This document shows, in pieces, positions 26,186 to 35,022 of a stretch of DNA of 37,993 bases. A model generated the notes under the pieces. The model made no database searches, had not been told where the DNA came from, and saw nothing but the letters and a program-made list of their open reading frames with translations. Position 1 is the stretch's first letter. Every line of letters begins with the position of its first letter. The position numbers were made by a program, and so were the translations under genes. The stretch covers positions 1 through 37,993 of the forward strand of contig JAJRVE010000120.1 of NCBI GenBank assembly GCA_024277445.1. Reading direction: 5' to 3'. The stretch is from Campylobacterales bacterium. Lineage in GTDB: Bacteria; Campylobacterota; Campylobacteria; Campylobacterales; Sulfurimonadaceae.

Positions 26186-26193
26186 GCTATAAT
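26186..26193 (+). promoter_or_regulatory. Extended -10 promoter of rsh
   Basis: TG-C-TATAAT, with TATAAT at 26188-26193, 30 nt before the rsh start. A T-rich run lies upstream instead of a -35 box. Confidence 0.6.
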
Positions 26194-26222
26194 TCACGCT
26201 ATATATTTAGATTAGGATACTC

Positions 26223-28376
26223 ATGGATCAAGTAGACATTACTGCCATACAAAAGGTAAGTTCAGTTGCAGAAGCGACGATCTTACTGCATGACGCTATC
26301 AAGAGCAATGAAGCCATCGATGACGCCTTAGCTTTTGCAACAGAAGCGCATGTCGAGCAGTTTCGTAAAAGTGGTGAGCCTTACATTATCCATCCTATTT
26401 TAGTGGCATCTATTGTTGCCAAGATAACGGAAGATGAGTCCATGGTTATCGCAGCACTTCTACATGATGTTGTGGAAGATACCCCGGTCACTATCGAAGA
26501 GGTACGAACTCGTTATGGTGACGATGTAGCGCACCTGGTAGGGGGGTTGACTAAGATCGACAATCTGCGTGATCAAAACCTTATTAGCTCAATTTCAGAT
26601 GAAAAGCTCATCGTTTCGGCACTCTCTTTTCGTAAAATGCTTTTGGCTTCCATCGAAGATGTCCGTGTGCTAGTGGTGAAGCTTTGTGATCGTCTGCATA
26701 ACATGTTGACACTCGATGCCTTGCCTCCGCATAAACAAGAACGCATTGCCGAAGAGACACTGGTAGTTTACGCACCGGTTGCCCACCGTTTGGGTATCTC
26801 ATTTGTTAAAAACCTCTTAGAAGATTTGAGTTTTAAGTATGTCTTTCCTCATGAAGAGATGGAGATCGAGAAGTATTTGAGTGAGAACTACCATGCCATC
26901 GAGTTGAAGCTAAATGCCTTTCAACAAGAAGTGACCAAACTCATCTTACAAAATGGTTTTATGCAGACCGATTTTCAGATCAAAAGTAGGGTAAAACACC
27001 ATTACTCCATCTACCTGAAACTACAGCGTAAGGGGATCGGAATTGACGAGATCCTTGACCTTTTAGCAGTACGTATATTGGTCAAGAACCCAGTTGACTG
27101 TTACAAGATTTTAGGTCTAGTACACCTTCACTTTCAACCTCTCTCTTCACGTTTTAAAGACTACATTGCGATTGCAAAAGAGAATGGTTACCAGACGATC
27201 CACACGACTATTTTCCATCAAAGCTCTATTTTGGAAGTACAAGTACGTACTTTTGAGATGCACCGAACAGCTGAACTCGGTGTTGCGGCGCACTGGAAGT
27301 ATAAGAGCGGTGGCAACACCATCAACCTTGACTGGTTAAACAACCTTCAGTACCAAGATGAGTCAGCAGAAGACTTTTATGAGATGATGAAAAATGATCT
27401 TTACTCTGAAGACATTACGGTCTTTTCGCCAAAAGGAAAACCTTTTACTCTCCCACGTGGCGCAGTTGCGCTTGACTTCGCTTACGCTATCCACTCAGAG
27501 ATCGGTGATAGTGCAGAGTACTGTCTAATCAACAAAGAACGTGGTTCTCTCCTTAGTGAACTTCACAATGGTGACATAGTCGGCATACAGACAGCAGAAG
27601 AGAAGATAACTCGCTGTTCTTGGCTTGATGCTGTGAAGACAACACGTGCTAAGAGTAATATTCGTACGAACTGTAACCAGCGGATTCGCGCTATTGATTC
27701 GCAGAGTGGTTTGATGATCTTAGTGGGTATTTTAGATCTAAAGGTATCGCGACTTAAAGAGTGGTGTCATGACAATGGTAACATCGATAACCGCGTACGT
27801 TTAGCGCGAGACCTTGACTACCTTAAAGAGATTGTGAACAGCTATGTGCATGACATTCAGGCGAGAGGGCGTTTTACCCGCTTTTTGACGGCGCACCGTT
27901 TTAAGTTAAAAGAGTACCACTTTGGTTCACTCGAGATCTTCTCAAACCAAAATGTCTCTGACGTAGTTTTTGACTACTGTTGTCACCCTAAAACAGGCGA
28001 TGAAATCGTAGCCTTTAAACAAGATGGTAAGGCCCATGTGCATCATAAGATGTGTAAACACGCAGCCAAGATGATGGAAGAAGAGCAGAAGATGTACTTT
28101 GTGCGTTGGCGTAAAGAGCGCATCTTCAACTACCATATGATCGTTAGTATGCATAATGCAAAGGGCTCACTCGCAGGCTTCTTGACCTATCTCGCTAAAA
28201 TCAATATTGAGATTAACAGTATTGAACTTGGAAAAGAGAAAGAGGAACACATTCGTTATTGTGAACTCGAATTTCAGTCCTCTGAGGGCGATCTTAACCG
28301 TATACGTGGTAAAATAGAACAGAAGATTAAAGTAATACAATTTTTCCGAACTGATGATGCATATCGAAGTAACTAA
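26223..28376 (+). CDS. spoT: Bifunctional (p)ppGpp synthase/hydrolase (RelA/SpoT homologue)
   Basis: 717 residues with the full long-RSH order. HD hydrolase: YIIHPILVASI, LHDVVEDT and LCDRLHNMLTLDALP. Synthetase: about 245-360, with KSRVKHHYSIYLKLQRKG, DLLAVRILV, and GYQTIHTTIFH. TGS: DITVFSPKGKPFTLPRGAVALDFAYAIHSEIG. A helical zinc-finger-like part and a C-terminal ACT domain (YHMIVSMHNAKGSLAGFLTYLAKINIEINSIEL). As the apparent single RSH of a Campylobacterota genome it should both make and degrade the alarmone. Confidence 0.94.
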   Translation: MDQVDITAIQKVSSVAEATILLHDAIKSNEAIDDALAFATEAHVEQFRKSGEPYIIHPILVASIVAKITEDESMVIAALLHDVVEDTPVTIEEVRTRYGDDVAHLVGGLTKIDNLRDQNLISSISDEKLIVSALSFRKMLLASIEDVRVLVVKLCDRLHNMLTLDALPPHKQERIAEETLVVYAPVAHRLGISFVKNLLEDLSFKYVFPHEEMEIEKYLSENYHAIELKLNAFQQEVTKLILQNGFMQTDFQIKSRVKHHYSIYLKLQRKGIGIDEILDLLAVRILVKNPVDCYKILGLVHLHFQPLSSRFKDYIAIAKENGYQTIHTTIFHQSSILEVQVRTFEMHRTAELGVAAHWKYKSGGNTINLDWLNNLQYQDESAEDFYEMMKNDLYSEDITVFSPKGKPFTLPRGAVALDFAYAIHSEIGDSAEYCLINKERGSLLSELHNGDIVGIQTAEEKITRCSWLDAVKTTRAKSNIRTNCNQRIRAIDSQSGLMILVGILDLKVSRLKEWCHDNGNIDNRVRLARDLDYLKEIVNSYVHDIQARGRFTRFLTAHRFKLKEYHFGSLEIFSNQNVSDVVFDYCCHPKTGDEIVAFKQDGKAHVHHKMCKHAAKMMEEEQKMYFVRWRKERIFNYHMIVSMHNAKGSLAGFLTYLAKINIEINSIELGKEKEEHIRYCELEFQSSEGDLNRIRGKIEQKIKVIQFFRTDDAYRSN

Positions 28377-28394
28377 TAGAGGACGATAGAGAAG

Positions 28395-29594
28395 ATGATT
28401 CAAGAAGCACTACAAGAGATCCAACGTGGCACGGCTGAAATAATAGACAGCGAACGTATCGAAAAACTACTCAAAGCCTACTTTGATGAGGGCAAGACAT
28501 ACACGGTCAAAGCAGGGTTTGACCCGACCGCACCTGACCTTCACTTAGGCCATACCGTGCTTCTACATAAACTGGCGACTTTTCAGAAGTTTGGAGCACG
28601 TATCCAGTTTCTTATTGGTGACTTTACGGCGCAGATTGGTGATCCTACCGGTAAAAGCGAGACGCGTAAGCAGTTAAGCCCAGAGCAGATCCAAGTCAAT
28701 GCTGAGAGTTATAAGACGCAGGTCTTTAAGATTCTTGATCCTGAAAAAACAGATGTTGTCTTTAATGCGACGTGGTTAAACGAGTTAGGTAGTGTTGGGA
28801 TGCTTGAATTGACGACGACCTTTAATGTTGCGCGTATGTTAGAACGTGACGATTTTGAGAAGCGCTACAAGTCACAGACACCTATCTCTATCTCAGAATT
28901 TATGTACCCACTACTTCAAGGTTACGATAGTGTGGCACTTAAAAGTGACATCGAACTCGGTGGAACAGACCAGAAGTTTAACCTCCTTATGGGGCGTCAC
29001 TTACAGCGCACCTATGCGGTAGGTAAAGAACAAGCAGTTTTGATGATGCCTATCTTAGAAGGTCTTGATGGCGTTCAAAAGATGAGTAAAAGCCTAGGCA
29101 ATTACATTGGGGTTGAAGATGCACCAAACGACATGTTCGGAAAAGTGTTAAGTATCTCCGATGAGTTGATGTGGCGTTACTTCGAGCTATTGAGTGCAAA
29201 AAGTCTTAAAGAGATAGAAGAGATCAAAGCGGGCGTTAGAGATGGTTCACTCCATCCTAAAAAAGTCAAAGAGTCATTAGCACATGAGATTACAGCACGT
29301 TTTCACTCTGAAGCGGCAGCAACAGCTGCAAAATCAGAGTTTGACAAAGTCCATGCAAAAAGCCAAATTCCAACCGATATGGCAGAATTTGAGCTAGAAG
29401 GTCCGATTTGGATAGCAAAAGCCTTACAAGAATGTAAGATTGAGCCTTCAACCTCACAAGCACGACGTGATATTAAGCAAGGTGCTGTTAAAATTGACCA
29501 AGTAAAAGTATCAGATGAACAGCTTCAACTTGAGAGCGGTGAATACGTACTTCAAGTAGGCAAGCGCAAGTTTGCACGAGCAAAGGTAAAATAA
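28395..29594 (+). CDS. tyrS: Tyrosyl-tRNA synthetase
   Basis: 399 residues. Class I signatures: [13 protein letters not shown] (HIGH-type motif at about 50-53) and K-M-S-K-S (about 229-233). The C-terminal ~65 residues ([21 protein letters not shown]) form the S4-like RNA-binding domain of the TyrRS-Z type. The next gene starts inside its stop codon (TAATG), so it is coupled to the NMO-like enzyme. Confidence 0.95.
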   Translation: MIQEALQEIQRGTAEIIDSERIEKLLKAYFDEGKTYTVKAGFDPTAPDLHLGHTVLLHKLATFQKFGARIQFLIGDFTAQIGDPTGKSETRKQLSPEQIQVNAESYKTQVFKILDPEKTDVVFNATWLNELGSVGMLELTTTFNVARMLERDDFEKRYKSQTPISISEFMYPLLQGYDSVALKSDIELGGTDQKFNLLMGRHLQRTYAVGKEQAVLMMPILEGLDGVQKMSKSLGNYIGVEDAPNDMFGKVLSISDELMWRYFELLSAKSLKEIEEIKAGVRDGSLHPKKVKESLAHEITARFHSEAAATAAKSEFDKVHAKSQIPTDMAEFELEGPIWIAKALQECKIEPSTSQARRDIKQGAVKIDQVKVSDEQLQLESGEYVLQVGKRKFARAKVK

Positions 29595-30685
29595 TGGCAT
29601 TCGCACCACTAAAAATTGGAAAATACACTATAGATAAACCCATCGTTCAAGGCGGTATGGGTGTTGGTATTAGCTGGGATCAGCTTGCTGGTTCTGTCTC
29701 TAAAGAGGGCGGTCTTGGTATCGTCTCTTGTGTTGGAACAGGTTACTACCAAGATAAAGCATTTTCTAAAAAGCTAGTTTCTGAGCGTCCTTTAGATGCG
29801 GCTAACTTTTATTCAAAAGAAGGTCTAAAAGCGATCTACGACAATGCACGTAAACTCTGTGGCGACAAACCACTCGGCGTAAACATCCTTTACGCGATCA
29901 ACGACTATGGTCGTGTTGTACGTGACGCCTGTGAGATCGGCTTCGACATCATCATCACGGGTGCTGGACTTCCAACGAACATGCCAGAGTTTACAGAGGG
30001 TTATCCGGACGTTGCCCTTGTGCCAATCGTCTCTTCGCCTAAAGCACTTAAGATCATCGCTAAGCGTTGGCAAAAGCGTTATGACCGTCTTCCTGATGCA
30101 GTCATCTTAGAAGGGCCTAAAAGTGGTGGTCACCAAGGCTTTACTTATGAGCAGTGTGCCATGGAAGAGAACCAACTTGAAAACCTTGTTGAACCCGTTG
30201 TAGCAGAAGCTGAAAAATGGGGTGGTATGCCGGTCATCGCTGCTGGTGGTGTTTGGGATAAAACAGACATTGATCAGATGATGGCACTTGGTGCTTCTGG
30301 CGTTCAGATGGGAACACGTTTTATCGGTACACATGAGTGTGATGCACATGCTAACTTTAAAGAGGTTCTTCTTGGGGCTAAAGAAGAGGACATCATCCTA
30401 ATGGGATCACCTGTTGGTTATCCTGCTCGTGGTGTTCGTACGAACCTGACAGGTCTTGTAGAGACACGTACCGGTCCAGACATTAAGTGTATCTCTAACT
30501 GTGTGGCACCATGCAACCGTGGTGTTGAAGCAAAAGAGGTTGGTTTCTGTATTGCTGATCGTTTGAGCGATGCCTATGAAGGTAATAAAGAGTTTGGTCT
30601 CTTCTTCTCAGGAACCAATGGCTATCGTCTCAATGAACTGATCTCAGTAAAATCGTTAATGGAAAAATTGACAGAAGGCGAATAG
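29594..30685 (+). CDS. Nitronate monooxygenase / 2-nitropropane dioxygenase-like flavoprotein
   Basis: 363 residues. TIM-barrel FMN-binding family pattern: PIVQGGMGVGISWDQLAGSVSKEGGLGIVS, DIIITGAGLP, KSGGHQGF (the His of the NMO signature) and PVIAAGGVWD...GASGVQMGTRFIGTHE. A C-terminal cysteine cluster (CISNCVAPCNRG...GFC) is an extra feature. Relatives are annotated as nitronate monooxygenases or as enoyl-ACP reductase FabK; with this C-terminus neither activity can be asserted. Co-transcribed with tyrS. Confidence 0.8.
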   Translation: MAFAPLKIGKYTIDKPIVQGGMGVGISWDQLAGSVSKEGGLGIVSCVGTGYYQDKAFSKKLVSERPLDAANFYSKEGLKAIYDNARKLCGDKPLGVNILYAINDYGRVVRDACEIGFDIIITGAGLPTNMPEFTEGYPDVALVPIVSSPKALKIIAKRWQKRYDRLPDAVILEGPKSGGHQGFTYEQCAMEENQLENLVEPVVAEAEKWGGMPVIAAGGVWDKTDIDQMMALGASGVQMGTRFIGTHECDAHANFKEVLLGAKEEDIILMGSPVGYPARGVRTNLTGLVETRTGPDIKCISNCVAPCNRGVEAKEVGFCIADRLSDAYEGNKEFGLFFSGTNGYRLNELISVKSLMEKLTEGE

Positions 30686-30691
30686 AGCCTG

Positions 30692-32116
30692 ATGCTACGC
30701 CTTGTTATCGCGCTCTTTCTGGCAACAACACTGCTTGTTGCCTCCTCCGCAACAGCTGATCTTGATCGTGCTAAAAAAAACCTCTACTCCTCATCTAAAG
30801 AGAACCAATTTAGCGCCTACGATACCTATAAACGTTACTACATCAAAGCTTTGATTAAGGGTGATACTAAGCAACAAGAGCGTTGTCTTAATGGTATCTG
30901 CATTGCAGGTAAAAAGCTTCGTATTGATGTGCGTGAGTATCAACAAAAACTAAAAAGACTTGAAAAAAGTTCTAATAAAAAAGCTGTTAGCAAAAAACAT
31001 ATCGCTTCACATACAAAGACCGAGAAGATAAAGCCTGCTAAAAAGCGTAAAAGTAAAAAAGTAAAGATACGCTCACAGCATGCGCTTACTGGTTTTAAGT
31101 GGGAAGGTCGCTCTTTGGTGTTAAACTTTGACTTTAACCTCAAGTCAAAAGATGTTAACTACTTTTCACTAAGACCTGAGGGTAAAAAAGGGTACCGCTA
31201 TATATTTGATGTGAATGCGATTGTGCATAAAAAGCCGATCATTAAACATAAAGAGATCAAACGTATCGCCATCTCCCAGCACAAGCCAACGAGTATTCGT
31301 ATTGTTATCGAGAGTAGTAAAAGACTTAAGCCGCGTTTTAAACGTGATGGCAAGCAGTTAGTCATAGACCTGGGTGTCTCAAAAGTGTATGCGCCTAAAG
31401 CTAAAAAACGAACACGCAAAGTGTCACATAACAAGCTGATCGTAATTGACCCAGGCCATGGTGGGCGCGATGGTGGAGCTGTCGGGTACAAACGCCACCT
31501 TGAAAAAGACATCGTCTTGCAGATATCAAAGCGGTTAGCTAAGATCTTAAAAAGTGAAGGCTATCGTGTCCAGATGACGCGTGACCGTGATAAGACGGTC
31601 TCTTTAAAGTATAGGGCGAAGTACGCACGTAAAAATAAGCCTGACCTTTTTATCTCTATCCATGGGAACTCTGTTCCTAAGAAAAATGCACATAAGGCCA
31701 AGGGCATCGAGATCTATTACCTTGATCCTAAACGAGGTTCACAACGTTCAAGCCGTTTAGAGCGTAAAGAGAATGCGGCAGACTATAGTGCGATGACACG
31801 GAGTATGACTGAGCTGTTTGTTTCTACGCAGAGTCGTACCAAGATCCTTGAGTCTACTTTTTTAGCCATAGATATGGGACAAAATGTTGCTGATCGCCTG
31901 CGTGGTAAAAACTACAAGGTGAAAGATGTTCGTGTAAAGGGTGGAAACTTCTGGGTATTAGTGGGTGCAACATCAGCAGCAGTCCTAGTAGAAGTAGGCT
32001 TTGTCTCAAACCCTCAAGAGGTACAACTCTTGATCAAGTCGCGCTATCAACAAGCGTTCGCACAAGGTTTAGCTGATGGGGTTGATCAATACTTTAATAA
32101 CAAAGCACGTCGATAA
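30692..32116 (+). CDS. Periplasmic N-acetylmuramoyl-L-alanine amidase
   Basis: 474 residues. A signal peptide (about 1-20), a helical Lys-rich part, an AMIN-like beta domain (about 130-235, HALTGFKWEGRSLVLNFDFNL), then the Amidase_3 catalytic domain from about 247: KLIVIDPGHGGRDGGAVG with the first zinc histidine, IVLQISKRLAKILKSEGYRVQMTRD, DLFISIHGNSV and the terminal VEVGFVSNPQE. It cleaves the amide bond between MurNAc and the stem peptide during cell division. AmiC-type architecture. Six nt after the NMO-like gene. Confidence 0.9.
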   Translation: MLRLVIALFLATTLLVASSATADLDRAKKNLYSSSKENQFSAYDTYKRYYIKALIKGDTKQQERCLNGICIAGKKLRIDVREYQQKLKRLEKSSNKKAVSKKHIASHTKTEKIKPAKKRKSKKVKIRSQHALTGFKWEGRSLVLNFDFNLKSKDVNYFSLRPEGKKGYRYIFDVNAIVHKKPIIKHKEIKRIAISQHKPTSIRIVIESSKRLKPRFKRDGKQLVIDLGVSKVYAPKAKKRTRKVSHNKLIVIDPGHGGRDGGAVGYKRHLEKDIVLQISKRLAKILKSEGYRVQMTRDRDKTVSLKYRAKYARKNKPDLFISIHGNSVPKKNAHKAKGIEIYYLDPKRGSQRSSRLERKENAADYSAMTRSMTELFVSTQSRTKILESTFLAIDMGQNVADRLRGKNYKVKDVRVKGGNFWVLVGATSAAVLVEVGFVSNPQEVQLLIKSRYQQAFAQGLADGVDQYFNNKARR

Positions 32117-32135
32117 AATAGTTTAGAAGTGCTCT

Positions 32136-32774
32136 TTATTCAAAAAGAACACGAAGTCCTTCGAGGTTCGTTAAGGTGTAGCCGTTAGCCCCTTTTTCCA
32201 AGAGACCAAGGATAGAGAACTTTTTAAGTGTTCTTGAGAGTGTCTCTGGTGTCATATGTAAATCTTCAGCAATCTGGTAATTTTTCAACTCATCAAGTAT
32301 ATGTTCATTTTCAAACAGATATTTTGCAAGACGTGCAGTCGTATCTAAAACGATGTTCAGATCAATAACTTCTTCTAGGTTTTTAACCTTTTTAGAGAGT
32401 GACTTGATAATAGACGAAGAGACACCTGGCTTGTCCATAAACTGCTCTTTAAACTTCTTAAAGTCAATGATAATGACGGTACCATCTGTCTCAAAGGAGG
32501 CAGAAGCAGGAAAAGGTATCTCCTCAAAGGTGGCCATCTCAGCTACAAGGGTTGGCGCACGAAAACGGCGCATGATGACCTCATTGTTCTTGAGGTCTGT
32601 TTTGTAGATCTTAACTACCCCCTCGAGTAGCATGATAAGTGAAGAAGCATCCTCTTTTTCGTAAAAGAGAATACTCCCTTTCGTGTAAGAGACTTTTTTT
32701 GAGATACTCTCTAACTGCTTCATATCGTCCTCATTGAGGTTATCAAAAAAATAACAGTTGTTTAGTTGTGTCAT
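32136..32774 (-). CDS. Crp/Fnr-family regulator, DNR-like
   Basis: 212 residues from ATG 32774 (AAAGAG upstream). The frame stays open to 32906, but that extension crosses the promoter and is excluded. An N-terminal cyclic-nucleotide-binding-type barrel is followed by a winged helix: YQIAEDLHMTPETLSRTLKKFSILGLLEK. The recognition helix has E177-x-x-S180-R181, the FNR/DNR triad that reads TTGA. Only one cysteine (C7) is present, so an FNR-type 4Fe-4S cluster is excluded and a heme/NO-sensing DNR type is favoured. Divergent from the DUF2249 operon, with a matching box between them. Confidence 0.83.
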   Translation of the reverse strand: MTQLNNCYFFDNLNEDDMKQLESISKKVSYTKGSILFYEKEDASSLIMLLEGVVKIYKTDLKNNEVIMRRFRAPTLVAEMATFEEIPFPASASFETDGTVIIIDFKKFKEQFMDKPGVSSSIIKSLSKKVKNLEEVIDLNIVLDTTARLAKYLFENEHILDELKNYQIAEDLHMTPETLSRTLKKFSILGLLEKGANGYTLTNLEGLRVLFE

Positions 32775-32804
32775 TATGGCGCTCTTTTGTTCAAGATAAC
32801 AGAG

Positions 32805-32810
32805 ATTATA
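32805..32810 (-). promoter_or_regulatory. -10 box of the Crp/Fnr regulator gene
   Basis: TATAAT on the minus strand, about 30 nt before ATG 32774. The FNR-type box at 32839-32852 is centred 38 bp upstream of it, not at the class II distance, which would fit autorepression or independence. Confidence 0.5.
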
Positions 32811-32838
32811 ACATGATGCTAAGCGATTATCCTTCAAA

Positions 32839-32880
32839 TTGACGTAAGTCAATAGACTATTTTCTCTAACTTTGTAAACT
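32839..32880 (+). promoter_or_regulatory. FNR/DNR-type class II promoter of the DUF2249 operon
   Basis: TTGAC-N4-GTCAA palindrome at 32839-32852, followed after exactly 22 nt by TAAACT (32875-32880). That puts the box at -41.5 from a start near 32887 and leaves an 81-nt leader. The hexamer and the spacing are identical to the nor promoter. Confidence 0.75.
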
Positions 32881-32967
32881 CTGATTATAAACCTAATAAA
32901 TATCATTATTTATCACTATATTAGTGATTGTAAATGCTTTAAACCAAAGGTTTAAGAAGGATTTTTT

Positions 32968-33312
32968 ATGGAACTATTGCCTCAAGATGCAAAACAGATT
33001 ACAGTTGACGGAAGTACGGTAGATTTTTATACGTATATGAAAGAGAACAACACCTACTATCAGTTTGATACTTCTATGACAGGACCACCAGAACCAATGG
33101 TCAATGCGATGGCAGGTCTTAACCTGATAGACAGTGCTGACAAAAAGTTAGTGATGATCAACCACAAATCACCGGGTGGACTAATCGCCAAAATAGGTGA
33201 AAATTATGATATCGCTGAAGAGGCTGTTGATGGTGGTAAGGTCAAACTTACTTTTTCTTACAAATCAGGAGCAAGTGAGTCAGCAGACCTGAGTGATAAG
33301 AGTTGTCACTAA
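32968..33312 (+). CDS. DUF2249-like protein
   Basis: 114 residues. The central part, YYQFDTSMTGPPEPMVNAMAGLNLI...KLVMINHKSPGGLIAKIGENYDIAEEAVDGGKVKLTFSY, has the pattern of DUF2249 domains (D-x-R-x-x-x-P-P-x-P-x-x-x-I, SirA/TusA-like alpha/beta fold). Cytosolic. AGAAGGA precedes the start. First gene of an operon with a polytopic membrane protein and a DUF59 protein, next to a DNR-like regulator. Similar DUF2249/DUF59 groupings accompany NO-handling genes in denitrifiers, so a role in NO stress or Fe-S repair is plausible but unproven. Confidence 0.62.
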   Translation: MELLPQDAKQITVDGSTVDFYTYMKENNTYYQFDTSMTGPPEPMVNAMAGLNLIDSADKKLVMINHKSPGGLIAKIGENYDIAEEAVDGGKVKLTFSYKSGASESADLSDKSCH

Positions 33313-33332
33313 CACTTTTTTAAGGTTGTAAA

Positions 33333-34577
33333 ATGAGCGGTATAACACGTGACTTTGCACCTCCCTTCAAATTAATAGCACCTTACTTTTTAGTAGGGAC
33401 ACTCTTTTACCTCTTTAGTATTGTCGGACTTTTTTTCTTTGATGCTAAGGTGAGTTATGTTGCGATGAGCACGATCGCATGGGTGCATCTCTACTTACTT
33501 GGTTTTGTGATGATGATCATCTTTGGTGCTATGGCGCAACTAGTGCCGGTTGTTATCGAAGTAGGGCACGCTATGGTCGACTTCTTTTACATTATATGGC
33601 CGATGCTGATGGTGGGAACAGTGATGATGGTTGTGGGCTTTACCTACTCCACAACACTGCTTCCCTTTGGCGGTATCGTGGTCTTAGTGAGTATGATCAT
33701 CTTTGCAGCGGACCTTTTTTTAACCCTGCGTAAAGGTGAACACAAATCAATTGTCGTCTCCGTCATGGGAACAAGTAATACCTTTCTATTGCTCGGGATC
33801 ATTAGTGGTTTTGTGATGTCACTTGCCTTCGCTGGTTTTATAGCAGTTGATCCTGCTGAGTGGTTGAAGGCGCATGTTTTTGCGGTGTTTGGTGGCTATG
33901 TTATCTTAACAATCATGGGTCTCTCTATGGTACTTTTACCGATGTTTGGGCTTTCACACGGTTTTGATGATAAGCCTATGCTGTGGGCCTATCGTTTAAT
34001 GATACTCTCTGTCTCTTCAGTGATGATAGGTTCTCTTCTACATATAACGCTCTTAGAATGGTTTGGTACGGGTGCTATCTTAGTTGCATTGATGGTCTAT
34101 TTTTATCAGATCTACTTGATCGCTAAGACGCGGGCACGTAAAGAGAATGATATCTGGGTAAAGTCATTGGTCTATGCCTTTGTGACTCTCATGCTTTCTA
34201 TCGCCTTTACGGTGGTCTATCTCTTTGGTGGATCGGAAGCGTGGTTAGTGAGTGCGGGGTGGTTCTTGATGGTTGGGTTTGCAGGTTTTCTCATCACAGC
34301 GCATCTTTACAAAATTATTCCATTTTTGGTCTGGTTTGAGCGTTATGCACCTTTGGTTGGAAAACAGAAGGTACCGATGTTACATGAGATGGTGCCAAAA
34401 CGTCAGGCCGATGCACAGATGAACTTTAGTGTTGTGGGTGTGACTCTTGTTGGTTTTGGTCTGCTGTTTGGTGTTGATGCGCTGTACTTTAGTGGTGCCT
34501 CAGCATTGATGGTTGGAGCGAGTTATCTCGTTTATAGCGTCTATACGATGATGCAATATGGAAAGGAAGTCTTATGA
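33333..34577 (+). CDS. Polytopic membrane protein, NnrS/heme-copper-oxidase-I-like
   Basis: 414 residues with about 12 TM helices. Histidines occur at helix ends where heme or metal ligands would be expected: STIAWVHLYLLGF, EVGHAMVDFFY, WLKAHVFAVFGGY, FGLSHGF, LLHITLLEWFG and ITAHLYKIIPFLVWFERYAPLVG. The early part (FKLIAPYFLVGTLFYLFSI...GFVMMIIFGAMAQLVPVV) resembles both NnrS and heme-copper oxidase subunit I, without the HH pair and Glu of NorB. Translationally coupled to the DUF59 gene (ATGA). Predicted heme protein tied to NO metabolism; inference. Confidence 0.65.
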   Translation: MSGITRDFAPPFKLIAPYFLVGTLFYLFSIVGLFFFDAKVSYVAMSTIAWVHLYLLGFVMMIIFGAMAQLVPVVIEVGHAMVDFFYIIWPMLMVGTVMMVVGFTYSTTLLPFGGIVVLVSMIIFAADLFLTLRKGEHKSIVVSVMGTSNTFLLLGIISGFVMSLAFAGFIAVDPAEWLKAHVFAVFGGYVILTIMGLSMVLLPMFGLSHGFDDKPMLWAYRLMILSVSSVMIGSLLHITLLEWFGTGAILVALMVYFYQIYLIAKTRARKENDIWVKSLVYAFVTLMLSIAFTVVYLFGGSEAWLVSAGWFLMVGFAGFLITAHLYKIIPFLVWFERYAPLVGKQKVPMLHEMVPKRQADAQMNFSVVGVTLVGFGLLFGVDALYFSGASALMVGASYLVYSVYTMMQYGKEVL

Positions 34578-34897
34578 GTGTAGTTACAGAAGAAGAGGTC
34601 TATAAAGCGATCTCTACCGTTATTGATCCTGAAGTGGGTTTTAACCTTGTTGAGATGGGCCTCATCTATGATGTCACGGTGTTGAAAAATGGGCATGTGT
34701 CGGTTAAGATGACACTCTCTACCAGAGGATGCCCTCTGCATCAGATGATGATACAGTGGGTAGAAGAGGCGGTTCTTCGTGAAACTGAGAGTGAGTTCTG
34801 CGCTGTTGAGATCGTCTGGGAACCAGCATGGAATGTGACGATGGCAGATGAGAGTGTTAAAGAGGCCTTGGCTAAAACAGGGATTGGGGCTAGTTAG
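34574..34897 (+). CDS. DUF59/MIP18-family (PaaD/SufT-like) protein
   Basis: 107 residues. The family pattern is clear: VYKAISTVIDPEVGFNLVEMGLIYDV, MTLSTRGCPL with the conserved cysteine, and VEIVWEPAWNVTMADESVKEAL. Proteins of this type help load or mature Fe-S clusters. It overlaps the 12-TM gene by ATGA and ends the FNR-type operon. In this setting it may repair Fe-S centres damaged by NO, or assist the operon's own membrane protein. A REP-like element follows 24 nt later. Confidence 0.85.
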   Translation: MSVVTEEEVYKAISTVIDPEVGFNLVEMGLIYDVTVLKNGHVSVKMTLSTRGCPLHQMMIQWVEEAVLRETESEFCAVEIVWEPAWNVTMADESVKEALAKTGIGAS

Positions 34898-34920
34898 TAG
34901 TATTTTTTGTTATCATGCTT

Positions 34921-34999
34921 CCTCGTTCCCATGCTTAGCGTGGGAATGAAAACGTTTTGTAGTTTTGTATGCATTCCCACGTACAACGTGGGAACGAGG
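34921..34999. repeat. REP-like twin hairpin element
   Basis: Two hairpin-forming units in inverted order: CCTCGTTCCCATGCTTAGCG (34921-34940) with its own TTCCCA/TGGGAA stem, and the complementary unit ending ACAACGTGGGAACGAGG (34983-34999). The whole forms a palindrome of about 28-bp arms around 23 nt. CCTCGTTCCCA-x-GC type repeats are widespread intergenic elements. It sits between convergent genes, so it may act as a bidirectional terminator or stabiliser. Confidence 0.75.
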
Positions 35000-35022
35000 T
35001 GACGAGAGGGTGTGACTTAGGT

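Noticed and set aside
32775-32906. N-terminal extension of the Crp/Fnr regulator
   Set aside because: The 44 extra residues cover a TATAAT and the FNR-type box; ATG 32774 has a ribosome binding site and gives the normal family length.
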